Below, piece after piece: positions 54,382 to 64,000 of a stretch of DNA of 64,000 nucleotides. The position numbers and the translations under genes were made by a program. The stretch is taken from NCBI RefSeq assembly GCF_002099425.1, contig NW_018343969.1:9020001-9084000 (forward strand). Reading direction: 5' to 3'. The notes beneath the pieces are model-generated. The model saw nothing but the letters and a program-made list of their open reading frames with translations. It ran no database searches and was not told where the DNA came from. The DNA is from Phascolarctos cinereus (lineage: Eukaryota > Chordata > Mammalia > Diprotodontia > Phascolarctidae). Numbering within the stretch: the stretch's first letter is position 1; the number at the start of each line of letters is the position of its first letter.

Positions 54382-54500
54382 AATATGTGGAACAGTAGAA
54401 AGACCACTAGACTGGAGATCAGAAGTCCAGGTGTCAAGTGCCATCTCTGTGACTGACTGGCTCTGTGATCTTATTACTTCATTGCCCTGAGTACTAAGTA
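54382..54500 (+). mobile_element. MIR-type SINE in L3
   Basis: 'aacagtagaaagaccactag', 'gtgccatctctgtgactgac', 'tggctctgtgatcttattac'. Confidence 0.65.
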
Positions 54501-55255
54501 CTTTTTGGACACACTCCGCTAACTTTCAGTTCAGCCCTTGTTCCACTATACCACATGTTTGTGGAACTTTGGTATTATGGTACCACTCAGATGAGAGTAA
54601 CACAAGTGTATCTGCAGGGTTTTTTTCCTTTTAAATATCTTTAGACATGGAGATGTAACTCATTTAAAATAGTAAGGAAGCTCTCTGGTGATTTTCCTTA
54701 TCTTGTACTCCCCTTTCCCTTAAGCAGTGTTTATCCATCCTTTTCAGTTCCAGTATTGTTTTCTTTGGTTGTGGAGACACAAGCAAAAGTTGAGTAGTTC
54801 TTCCTTCACTCTGTAATCTTTAACTTTATACTGTCTTCCCCAGGTATTAGTCTTATACCTGCTTCTTCTTTTTGTTCAAAACGTAATATAAAAGGGAAAA
54901 GGTTTTTTTTTTTGAAAGCCTCAGCCTACTCAGTAATTCAGTCTTCCTAGTTCTGTTGTTACCGGTTCCTACCACTTTTTAGAAAAAAAAATTATCCATC
55001 CATCTTTTTATGTATGTTCCTTTTACCATCTGACCTCACCAGAGAGCTCCTCTCTCTGAAGCCGTATTGATTTCTTTGGCTAGTTTCCTCTTTTCTTCCT
55101 CATGGGTATTATTCTCATTCATATAAACAGAATATTGTTTTTAAGAACTACCCGTTCCTCCTGAGCCATCTGCACTTGGGAGTTTCTGGACATGAGATCA
55201 TAGCTATCTTTTTTTTTTCTCAAGTTTTTGAAAACTGTTTTCCTATAATTCAAGA
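54501..55255 (-). mobile_element. L3/CR1 LINE, reverse, upstream part
   Basis: 'gttgagtagttcttccttca', 'ctctgtaatctttaacttta', 'aaagcctcagcctactcagt', 'aattcagtcttcctagttct' correspond to the region upstream of the L3 3' end, so with 53925-54381 this is one decayed copy of about 1.2 kb. Confidence 0.6.
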
Positions 55256-55261
55256 AATGGT

Positions 55262-55497
55262 CCTATACTTATGTTGCACATTAAGTTTTGCATAGCACTT
55301 TACGCACCACTTCTCCTCTGATCCTCTCCAATATTCTGTGACATGTGTTGCTATCCCCATTTTACATATGAGGAAACAGGCTGAGAGAAATTGAATAACT
55401 TGCCGAGTGCCATCCAACTGGTCAAAGTTTGAAGCAAGATTTGAATCTAGGTCTTTGTGATTGTAAGTCCCTCTCTACTCCACTGCCTCTCAAATAC
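55262..55497 (-). mobile_element. MIR SINE, reverse
   Basis: 'agttttgcatagcactttac', 'tgctatccccattttacata', 'gaggaaacaggctgagagaa', 'agcaagatttgaatctaggt'. Confidence 0.8.
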
Positions 55498-55849
55498 ATG
55501 ACCGTTTATGACCAGGACTCACTTTCATTATTAAAATCTAAAAGATAACATTGTTTCTTTCTCTCATAGTTTCTATCACTTTTGAATCACAAAAGTGTTC
55601 TTTCTTAGAATTAAATCTGGACTAGGAAGTAGTTCACTTCTGAGTAATGAAACTACCAGCAAGGCAAATGAAGTACTTATCAGATGTGCTGATTTTAGCT
55701 GAATAAGAGTTCTTAGCAGATGTCCCAATATCTCTCAGCAGTGCTTTAACACCTTGCTGGTTTCATGTCCAATATTATTAGGAAATCATTCTCATCCTTT
55801 CTGACCAGGCAGTATTCAGTTTATTTTCACAGTAATATCACACAGATTC
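55498..55849. other. Unassigned stretch
   Basis: Nothing recognised. Confidence 0.45.
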
Positions 55850-56300
55850 AGAGAATCATTACTGGATCTTAGAGTTGGAACCTGGTCAATATTTGCTCCT
55901 AAAAAATGCCCAAGAAGTGGTCATCTAGTTCTCACTTGAAGAACTCTTATAAAGGGGATCCCATTACCTTCTGATGCAGCCCATTTAAATTTACTTTTTC
56001 CTCACATTTAACCAAAATCTGCCTCTGCAACTCCCCCTCCCCTCATTTTTCTGTACATAGCTGAATCTCTCTCCTTTTATCCTTCATCAAGTACTCGACA
56101 GAGTACTTCCACCCTCCAGTCTGCAGATTTCCATATAGGTTTTCATTAGCTTCTTAATTGACAATCCTTTCTCTTAGATTTGTTACTATTGAACAGGATA
56201 TGTCCTTCCATGACTGTATTCTAGTCATGAATTCCATCTTAGCATATCTCGGTGGTGTCTTTTTCCTTTTAAACTTCAAGTTCACTTTTAAAATGATTCA
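55850..56300 (-). mobile_element. L3/CR1 LINE, reverse
   Basis: 'ggatcttagagttggaacct', 'agtggtcatctagttctcac', 'ttgaagaactcttataaagg', 'cccattaccttctgatgcag', 'accaaaatctgcctctgcaa'. The upstream limit is vague. Confidence 0.65.
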
Positions 56301-56939
56301 TGCTCTGTGCATCTTGAGGTCGTGAGTGTTGTTCCCAACCCCCTTCCTTCTTGATTGCTCTTGAGACTAGCTGTATTGTATTATAGACTTAAAGAATTAA
56401 AAATTATTGTATAGACTTTGATGCCCAGAGTTCCTTCCCCTCTTGGCCCATACCTCTAGAGCTTTAGAAGGCTATGACAGATCTTTCTGAAGTTGTAGGA
56501 TAAGTTTAAATTAATAATAATAACCCTCCTAGGATGTTAGCAGTAGAGAGGGAAGGAAGGACATGGACTTAGGCCAATTGATGGATAAAGTCTGTTTTAT
56601 TCAAAGAAATTTAAAATTCCACTTGAGGAGAGGAGAGATTTTATTGCCTCAAGGACTTAATTCATTTTTACTTAGCCTTTCAACTTTTGTTTCATTGGAC
56701 TCTGAGCTTTTTGGATAGTTCTGACTTTCACCAAACAGCAGGGCACATGCATATTGCACATTTCCTACCAATAATTGGTAACCTGATACCATATTTTGGT
56801 CACTTATTCTCTCAGCCTTTCTTGAAAAGGAGCAATAAGCATACAGAAGTACATATTGGAGTAGACGGCCTTGTAGACCCTTCATTTCCACTCTTAGAGC
56901 CTATGATTTTGTGTGAATAGTGGAAATAAGAGTATTTGG
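56301..56939. other. Unassigned stretch
   Basis: Nothing recognised; the frames at 56649-56920 on opposite strands lack motifs. Confidence 0.45.
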
Positions 56940-57098
56940 GGGGGGTCAAAGATTGTGGGTTCAAATTCTGACTCTCTAATTTGCTCCCTCTATGGTCTCC
57001 GGTGGATCTCTTTACCTCTCTAGGCTGCTGCTTTCTCATGGGAGTGGGTATAAATGATCTTTAACATTCCTTCTGGTTCTAACTCTATGATCCTAAGA
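56940..57098 (+). mobile_element. THER1/MIR-type SINE
   Basis: 'gattgtgggttcaaattctg', 'ggatctctttacctctctag', 'aacattccttctggttctaa', 'ctctatgatcctaag'. Confidence 0.65.
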
Positions 57099-58003
57099 TA
57101 TCTGTCTAGTATCTTCTCCATGTGATAAAAGAGGTTCCAGGATCGCACCTTTGACAAGTAGCACTGAAATAACACATCTTCACTGTATCACACTGAAGGG
57201 TTAATTTTCTGAGATGATTAACTCAGATGAAATACCAACTGGAGATTTAATCAGGTGCTTGCCCCAGTGAAATTCTCCCATCTGCTTTGATCACACACAG
57301 ATTGAGGTGTGCTGAGTAGCTATTTCTTTCTTAGAAGTAAGAACTCCAGACTGAAGCTCTGGGAAACCTTGTTAATGTCACTGTTCTTTCACCTTCCTCC
57401 ATGTAAGGCACTTTCTGATAAAATGTGATTAGTACGTGACAACCCCCTCCTTTGTAACACCATCATTTGTCCTATTCATCATGAAAATTGTTATGCAATG
57501 CAGAATCTGCACCCTTGCAAATTCTTTCGTTTACAAATTCCCCACATGAGCTTTCACTTTGGTCTTTTGTTAAAGATAGCAACATTTCACTATAATTTTG
57601 GTGTCAGAGTAGATGAAACCCGGCTACCAAAGAATGTGCATTGGAACTGGCAGGGAGTAGAATGATTGGCATTTGAAATAAAAGCTTATCGTGTCATAGC
57701 TTGAAAATATTTACTGGTAAATCAGATCTCTTGATTGTGTCCAAGCCAATATAAGAGTCATCGAGTTCTGCAAAATCCCAGTCCAAATAAGAAATTATAG
57801 AAACTCCCAAACAATCTGAGTGTCTAATCAAGAGTTTCCTGACTATACCCACAAGCCATTGGTTTATAGCCAGAATTGTTAAAACACCTAATCAAGAGAG
57901 AGCATTTATTCTCTCTTTAGAATGTCATGCTTCAGATATTATTTTGGGATGAGTGCATTGTATGTATACATTCGTATGTATCACCTAATTTTATAGACTC
58001 ACT
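57099..58003. other. Repeat-free block, possible conserved non-coding DNA
   Basis: About 900 bases with no repeat signature or coding frame. A C/EBP-like TTATGCAAT lies at about 57491, and two TGATTAA-type words near 57215-57260. Motif presence alone is weak evidence. Confidence 0.4.
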
Positions 58004-58017
58004 ATTATCCAGAATAG

Positions 58018-58259
58018 GGCAGCTAGCTGGTACAGTGAATAGAGTGTTGAGCCTGAAGTCCTGAAGACCTGAGTTCAAATCTGACCTCAGATACTTAAGC
58101 TGTGTGACCTTGGGCAAGCCATTTAACCCTGTTTGCCTCAGTTCATCATCTGTAAAATGAGCTGGAGAAAGAAATGGCAAACCACTCCAGTATCTTTGCC
58201 AAGAAGACCCCAAATGGGATCATGAAGAGTCAAACATGACTGAAAACAACTGAACAACA
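58018..58259 (+). mobile_element. RTE-tailed SINE with 14-bp TSD
   Basis: 'ggcagctagctggtacagtg', 'tgtgaccttgggcaagccat', 'ggcaaaccactccagtatct', 'actgaaaacaactgaacaac'. ATTATCCAGAATAG (58004-58017) and ATTATCCACAATAG (58260-58273) are a 14-bp TSD with one mismatch. Confidence 0.93.
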
Positions 58260-58273
58260 ATTATCCACAATAG

Positions 58274-58891
58274 TCAGAGAATAGCCTGTTGTGGTTAATC
58301 AAGCTTTCTGGTTAATAGAATGCTATTATATGTGTCATACAGGTATTGTTGATTTTTCAAAGAATTTGAGTATAATATTTCATCAACAAAATTTATGAGT
58401 AGTCATATAACTAGTCATATGGAGGAGAGCTTACATAGTCCAAATGCTCCACTAATATCTTCTTGATGTCAGGAAAAATCAAAAAAGGCCCTTGTCACAT
58501 TGAGTATATCTGCTTTTCAAAATAAAAATATTTTGCATATGTAAAAAGAGCCTTCAGTTTTGGATACCATGCCTGTGAATGAGTGCAGAACAGAAGCAGA
58601 GAATAGGGTCCCAACATCCTATAGATGATTTTTGCAAATGAACATATATTGCTGGAACTAAGCAGTGATGTTCTTATTTTTAGATGAGAAAAAGACACAA
58701 CTTTCTGTTCCACAAAGGAATGAATAGTAGGCTTTATTCTGAACCTTCTTTTACAGCAAAATAACCCTATCTTGAAGCTTTAAGGATTTTTCTGCAAGAA
58801 AACATTTTGGACTCATTGCATTTGTGCAACCAAAGAAACAAATGTGGTTAATGAAAAAAGAGTTGCAGATAGTAGCACACACATACAGAAA

Positions 58892-58892
<1 letters not shown>
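58274..58892. other. Unassigned stretch
   Basis: Nothing recognised. Confidence 0.45.
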
Positions 58893-58965
<73 letters not shown>

Positions 58966-58975
58966 GTTTCTCTCA
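58893..58975. repeat. (CT)n microsatellite
   Basis: About 80 bases of CT with few interruptions, followed by a short CA-alternating patch to about 59000. Confidence 0.97.
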
Positions 58976-59164
58976 CACATATACGCGCATACACACACGC
59001 AGGATAGAGAGCAATAGAGTTGCAGCCTTTGCATTCAAACCTTCATGATATCTCTTATATTCAATTTAGGACTGAATTCCCTCATTTCACAAAGATACCT
59101 AGTAGATTTGAAATGAAAAGGAGTAGAAAAAGTCTTAATAGTTTGCAATGTTATATAGATAACC

Positions 59165-59350
59165 AATTCATAAAAATTCTTAGCTGAGAGGGACATTAGA
59201 GACCATTTAGTCCAAATCCCTTGTTTTTACAATTGAATAAACTGAGACCCTAAGACAGCAATTGGTTTGTTCAAGTTCAAAAACTAGTCAAGGTCAGAGA
59301 CAAGAAAAGAACTCAGGTCTCCCAACTCAACGAGCCAGTTGTATCATGCT
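59165..59350 (-). mobile_element. MIR/THER1-type SINE, reverse
   Basis: 'gagagggacattagagacca', 'tttagtccaaatcccttgtt', 'aataaactgagaccctaaga', 'aagaactcaggtctcccaac'. Confidence 0.75.
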
Positions 59351-60896
59351 GTTTCCAGTAAACATTTGACTATACCATGCATTCTCATTGGATGATGATT
59401 GCCTTCTGTTGCAATTTAAGAATGACTACTGGCTCTGAAAAGAAACATAGTAATTAGTTTCCCTGTAGAATACAATAACAGAAATTACTCATGAAAAGTT
59501 GAGTAATTCTATGACCTAAATTCACAGAAAATGAGTAACTTTTATATATTCAAACAGTCAAATGGCTCTGTGATCTCATCTATTCAAGAGTTCCCTCCAG
59601 TGATTCAGAACACTGCTCACGCATGAGTACACATACTGTGCACTTCTTATCTCCATTCTCCCCAAATTTCACTACAAGGTGGGTCACTCAAGGGACTATA
59701 GCCCTGCTTCACTTTCTCCCAATATTATGAACACACCAGTGGAGAACTTTAGCATCAATTTTTACACAATATTGGTGAATCAATCTATTTTGAATATTAG
59801 AGAAAAGGTGACGAATCATCACAGGGCACCCTAGGAATTCTGAGCACTGGTGCCATGGAATATCTAATCACGTACCTGAGACTTGACAAAATATTTTCAA
59901 CCTATTAGCGATGGTACAGCCCACCTGATCTTAAGAGGCTCCCCAGCCATCTTTCCACTTGGGGACAAGTGGACTACTTCATGTTGAATTTCTAGATTGT
60001 CTTGGTCTCCTGTCTACCTGGGAAAAGAACACTGGTCTCTTGTCCTCAATCATGCCTCTGTATCTCTGCAGGTTACTTCACGTGACCCATCTTGTTCCCT
60101 AACTTTCCTGTGACACTTACATACATTTTGTCTTAGTCAGACAATTTTTGTTAATGAAGGGCTCTTAATAAAAATACTAGGCAAATAGCATTAACAAAAA
60201 TGAAAAGAGCTGTGGAGTGATGAGAGAGAAGGGGAAGGAAGAAAGACAGAGAGAAAGATGGAGAAGGAAGAAGACAGAGGAGAGACAACATGATACCATG
60301 AGTGACTATAGAATGGGAGAAAGCATGGTACAACATCCTGGCAAACACGCTGGCTGGAGAGACAGGAGACCTGGGATCTAGTTCCGGTTTTAAGTCACTG
60401 CTCATGAATAGTTCTGATATGGAAAGTAATAGAGTTTCTACCATAGCCCTTGGGAGAAAGCTTCACTTTCCCCATATTTCCACTGTTTTTTTCCTTTAAA
60501 TTCACTTGTGTACTTAATGACTTTTTATGAAACCCTCCAAAACACTATAAGTAAGATCTCCCTGAAGTGTAACCTTTAAAATGTCTCTAGGTCATTGGTT
60601 CTTAACTAGTTATGGTCCAAGTTTGATAGAGAACTTTATTAACATCATCCAATAACAATTTTTTTCACCCAGGAGACAAAGTCAATGAGAAGACATCAAT
60701 CAAAGATTCCCAAGGTTCATAATAGTTTGGGCAGGGGTTATTGGAACTAGATCTTTGCTGGTTTAAATGAGTTGCTGGCCCCCATGTTGAACTGGGAATA
60801 CTAGCTGAGTTTTCTCTCGGTGCTTTACAGACTTTAGGCAAAATTATCTAACATCTTTGTGTACCTCAGTTTCTCTACCAGCTGTGTATAAATCAA
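59351..60896. other. Unassigned stretch
   Basis: About 1.5 kb with no recognised element. A purine-rich patch (AGAGAGAAGG words) lies at about 60220-60290. Confidence 0.45.
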
Positions 60897-60945
60897 GTCA
60901 GGAAACACTTATTGAGCACCTACTATGTGACAGTAATTGTACTAC
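60897..60945 (-). mobile_element. L2 LINE tail, reverse
   Basis: 'caggaaacacttattgagca' then 'cctactatgtgacag'. Confidence 0.6.
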
Positions 60946-60969
60946 AACAACAACAACAACAATAATAAT
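60943..60969. repeat. (AAC)n/(AAT)n tract
   Basis: Six AAC-type and three AAT units at the left side of the next SINE; its end doubles as the SINE's TSD. Confidence 0.9.
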
Positions 60970-61197
60970 TCGTGCCATTGTTTCAGTTGTGTCCAACTCA
61001 TTGTGACCCCATTTGGGGTTTTCTTGGTAAAGATACTGGAGTGGTTTGCCATTTCCTTCTCTAGCTCATTTTACAAATGAGGAAACTGGGGTAAACAGGG
61101 TTAGGTAATTTATCAGGATCACAGATTTGAACTAAGGAAAATGAGTCTTCCTGACTCCAGGTCCAGTGCTCTATCCACTGCACCACCCAGCTGCCCA
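60970..61197 (-). mobile_element. RTE-tailed SINE, reverse, with 12-bp TSD
   Basis: 'cattgtttcagttgtgtcca', 'gaccccatttggggttttct', 'gccatttccttctctagctc', 'caccacccagctgccc'. AACAATAATAAT at 60958-60969 and 61198-61209 is a perfect 12-bp TSD, though the low-complexity target weakens it. Confidence 0.9.
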
Positions 61198-61203
61198 AAC
61201 AAT

Positions 61204-61445
61204 AATAATAGCTAGCATTTATATGTCACTTTAAGGTTTATAAGGTGCTTTTTATTATTTTGCTTTATCATTACAACAACCCTATGAGATAGAGGCTATT
61301 ATTATACCATATATAATATGTATTATAGGAAGAAACAGAGGCTGAGAGGTTATCTTGGCCAGGATGACCCAATTGATAAACTTTTAAGGCAGGATTCCAA
61401 CTTGAATCCTGCGGACTCTAGGTCCAGTGCTCAGCCATTACGCCC
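61204..61445 (-). mobile_element. MIR SINE, reverse
   Basis: 'aataatagctagcatttata', 'tttaaggtttataaggtgct', 'acaacaaccctatgagatag', 'gaaacagaggctgagaggtt', 'gactctaggtccagtgctca'. Close to full length. Confidence 0.82.
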
Positions 61446-61954
61446 ATCTGGAATGGCAGTAGAGCTCTTGACTCCAGCTGTCCTGCTAATGCCCTCCTAT
61501 TGCCGTTCTCCTCCATGTCAGTGAGTTGCCAGTTGGCCAGATTCCCCACACTGAATTCTTTTCATCTTTTCTCATGAGTCAGTAGCCTTAGGTTAATGAC
61601 TTGTAACTGCCTTTCTTTGAATGCTCTCCAAGTTTTTTCACCTCTTTCTGGCATTGAGATGTCTTCAATACAGCGTTGTAACCTAAATAGAGTTACCTTG
61701 ATGCGTGAGGGGAAAATAACTATCTTTTTTTACTGTGAACTGTAACCTATGTGCTTATGGAGTTCCAAACTTTTAGCCAATATATTTCACCATAAGCCCA
61801 TATGTAATTTGCTTTTTATCATTACTCCTAGCTCTCTCTTTTTTTTTTTTTTTGGCTATTTCTTGTAGCTCCCTTCCTATTGGATATCTTTGAACTGGAT
61901 TATATTGCCTCCTCTGCTGTATGAACTAACACTTTTTGATACACAATTAAATGA
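61446..61954. other. Unassigned stretch
   Basis: A poly-T run near 61838-61853. A faint L3-like look at about 61600-61700 is not strong enough to call. Confidence 0.4.
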
Positions 61955-62112
61955 CTAGAATTTGGTACAGTGAAAAATCACTGCATATGAACCAGAGTAA
62001 CTGGATTCCAATCTTACCTTTGATTACTACCTGAAAGACCTTGGGAAAGACACTTAACTTCCCTGGGCCTCAATTTCCTCATCTGTAAAATAAGAGGATC
62101 ATCTACTGGAAA
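61955..62112 (+). mobile_element. MIR/THER1-type SINE
   Basis: 'gaatttggtacagtgaaaaa', 'ccttgggaaagacacttaac', 'ttccctgggcctcaatttcc', 'tcatctgtaaaataagagga'. Confidence 0.78.
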
Positions 62113-62995
62113 TTTGGTAGGAAACCACTAATGGTCAAAATGGATGCATTGCTCTTCTTGGTGTCAGAGAATATAATATAATAATTTCTCTCTCAGTCTT
62201 GGACTATATTGTCTTATTAAAGAAAATCAGTTCTCATCTATTAATATACCGTACCTAGCAGTAGGTACAGGGAAGACCAAGGAATTTTCTCCCTGGATAT
62301 GCCTTTTTGAAGCACCATGCCAAATGAAAGAAAATGAGCTTTTGTATGAAGGAAACCAGGGTTTGTTGGACATAAACTATATATGGGCCAAAGTAGAACA
62401 GGACTCAGGCCCAATAAGTGGGCCAGAAAGAAAGCTGTGTAATTTTGCCTGTTAAATAATGCTTTCCTTATTTAAACTTGACCTTTGGTGTTTGCCAGAC
62501 AATATTTAGGCACTTAGAAAGCAGTTGTGATTTTGCATCATACAGAGATTTTGTCATGGTGACCATTATTTTTTACCAAACATGCAGTGTATCCCACAAG
62601 CAGCTTATGTAAGAGTCTCGCATTCACAGTGAGTAAAGACCTCCCTGGTCTGTATATTTCAATATCTCTTTGGAGCTTCATGCAGATAAAATTTACAGCC
62701 AAAAAGATTCTTAGAAATCATCTAGTAAACTCATTTTCTTGTTTTACATTTCCTTAAGGTCCTCTAATTCCATATTTTTAATCTAAGTACATGAATGGAA
62801 ACTTCATTTCACAACCCATGCACACACAAATATATGTTTCTCACCTTCCCCCCCTTAATGATATATTCCTATACAATCATCATTCATGTTATTCTATAAG
62901 TTCCTAATATGTCAGTTCACACTGCAAGACAGTAATTCATTTGAAAACCATCTAGGGTGTTCTAGTGGACTCTGAGTTCCACACAGGGATATATT
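62113..62995. other. Repeat-free block, possible conserved non-coding DNA
   Basis: No repeat signature. The section 62395-62640 includes a TGACCTTTG nuclear-receptor-like word near 62479 and no coding frame. Confidence 0.4.
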
Positions 62996-63225
62996 GGAGC
63001 CAGCTCAAAAATAACTCACAACAGCTGGTTGTTAAATTTTCAGTTTGAGCATTTACACCTCAGAAATCAGCAAACACTACAAAACAGAGTTTGATGTATT
63101 GTGTTTTGGTTGTTTAAACTTTAGAAGGTAATAGAGAAAAATGTAATAGTGCACATTAAATTTAAAGGTGTGTCATGGGTACCTTTTTTGCGAGGGAACT
63201 GATTTATAAACATTTACCAGAATAT
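62996..63225. repeat. Unnamed interspersed repeat, copy 3
   Basis: The longest copy: 'ggagccagctcaaaaataac', 'ctggttgttaaattttcagt', 'catttacacctcagaaatca', 'gcacattaaatttaaaggtg', 'tataaacatttaccagaata'. Confidence 0.6.
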
Positions 63226-63245
63226 CCTTGCATTAGAGTTAGCAG

Positions 63246-63280
63246 TGTCAGTCAGTAAGCATTTATTAAGCTCTAGTGTG
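63246..63280 (-). mobile_element. L2 LINE tail scrap, reverse
   Basis: 'gtcagtcagtaagcatttat' then 'taagctctagtgtgatg'. Confidence 0.45.
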
Positions 63281-63319
63281 ATGTCACAGCCAGAAAAGCT
63301 AATGAGATCTTAAACTAAC

Positions 63320-63660
63320 TTAATAAAGGTGTTGTGCTCAGATCTGGAGAAGGGGTCATTCTGCTTCACTCTGCCCAGATTAGGACACATCTGGAATATA
63401 AATTCATTTGTGAGCACCACACTTTAGGTGATAAAATGTTCATTCAGAAGAAGATAAGGGGGATGAGACAGGTTTCGAGACCAGTCAGATGAGGATCCAG
63501 TGAGGGCACTGAAAATGGTTACTCTGGAGAAGACCAAGAGGGGATCAGTTAACTATTCTAAGTGTACGAAGGTGATCACCTGGTTGAAGGATTAGACTTT
63601 GTTCTGCTTGATCCCAGGGAACAGAATTAGGAACAAGGATGAAAGTTGCAAAGAGGCAAC
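63320..63660 (+). mobile_element. L3/CR1 LINE 3' end
   Basis: 'ggacacatctggaatataaa', 'gagcaccacactttaggtga', 'ctctggagaagaccaagagg', 'ggattagactttgttctgct', 'aaagttgcaaagaggcaacg', the CR1-clade L3 end in forward order. Confidence 0.78.
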
Positions 63661-63667
63661 GTCAGGG

Positions 63668-63850
63668 TTATAGATCTAGAAGTCAAAAGGACCTCAGAGG
63701 CCAGCTAATTGATCCCTTCATTTTAAAGCTGAGAAAACTGAGGCCCAGGGAAGGAAAGTGTCTTTCCTGAGGTCTTCCAGGTAGTAACCATCAGAGGCAG
63801 GGTTAGAGCCCAGTTTCTGAATTCCTAGAGGAAGTGATCATTTCACTGTA
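63668..63850 (-). mobile_element. MIR/THER1-type SINE, reverse
   Basis: 'gaagtcaaaaggacctcaga', 'cccttcattttaaagctgag', 'aaaactgaggcccagggaag', 'cagggttagagcccagtttc'. Confidence 0.8.
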
Positions 63851-64000
63851 CCAATAATTTAATTTAAGTAAAAGCTTTCCAACATTTAGTCCCATAGAAA
63901 AGCAACATGGATTTCTTTGGGAGGTTGTGCTCTCCTCTTTCCCTTCACCAGAGATCTTCAACCAAAGACTCAACATCCATTTAGGGAATATGTTGTAGAG

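Noticed and set aside
1-64000. A previously undescribed multi-gene system
   Set aside because: No set of genes exists in the window. All ordered content is transposon remnants, microsatellites and repeat-free non-coding DNA.

Overview
The window is AT-rich mammalian intergenic or deep-intronic DNA, and the repeat content points to a marsupial. The diagnostic elements are: tRNA-headed SINEs beginning GGGCAGCTAGGTGG, some with an A-tail and some with a BovB/RTE-like tail; THER1/MIR-type SINEs; L2 and L3/CR1 LINE remnants; and several 5'-truncated L1s whose ORF2 ends and 3' UTRs read like marsupial L1. The species cannot be settled by reading alone.

No host protein-coding gene, RNA gene or convincing exon was found on either strand. 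The longest open frames are explained by microsatellites (the TC array at 42 kb, the AC/GT tracts), by L1 ORF2 3' ends, or by chance in AT-rich DNA.

Layout. 0-5 kb: L2 and MIR fragments. 5.5-6.3 kb: a repeat-free block. 6.4-13.3 kb: MIR/THER, L2 and two copies of an RTE-type repeat, plus a SINE at 10.6 kb with a clean target-site duplication (TSD). 13.3-16.7 kb: L3/CR1 remnants and an L1 inserted into a SINE. 17-23 kb: sparse repeats and a palindromic hAT-type element inside an old MIR. 24.3-24.9 kb: a fossil solo LTR with a 4-bp TSD. 25-29 kb: L2 elements tail to tail, an L1 3' UTR and SINEs. 30-38 kb: L1 fragments at 32.7, 34.4 and 36.9 kb, one inside an L2. 40-43 kb: microsatellites, including a 300-bp TC array. 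43-48 kb: nested SINEs in MIR and L2. 50-57 kb: a 120-bp tandem duplication of a SINE junction and a long L3/CR1 remnant. 57-64 kb: quiet DNA with scattered SINEs and an L3 end.

The elements do not work together as a system. They record successive insertion waves: L2, MIR and L3 are oldest and are interrupted by everything else; hAT and THER1 come next; L1, RTE-tailed and A-tailed SINEs and the LTR came later. The most useful leads are the repeat-free blocks that may be conserved regulatory DNA, an unnamed three-copy repeat family, and the insertions with readable TSDs. No previously undescribed biological system was seen.
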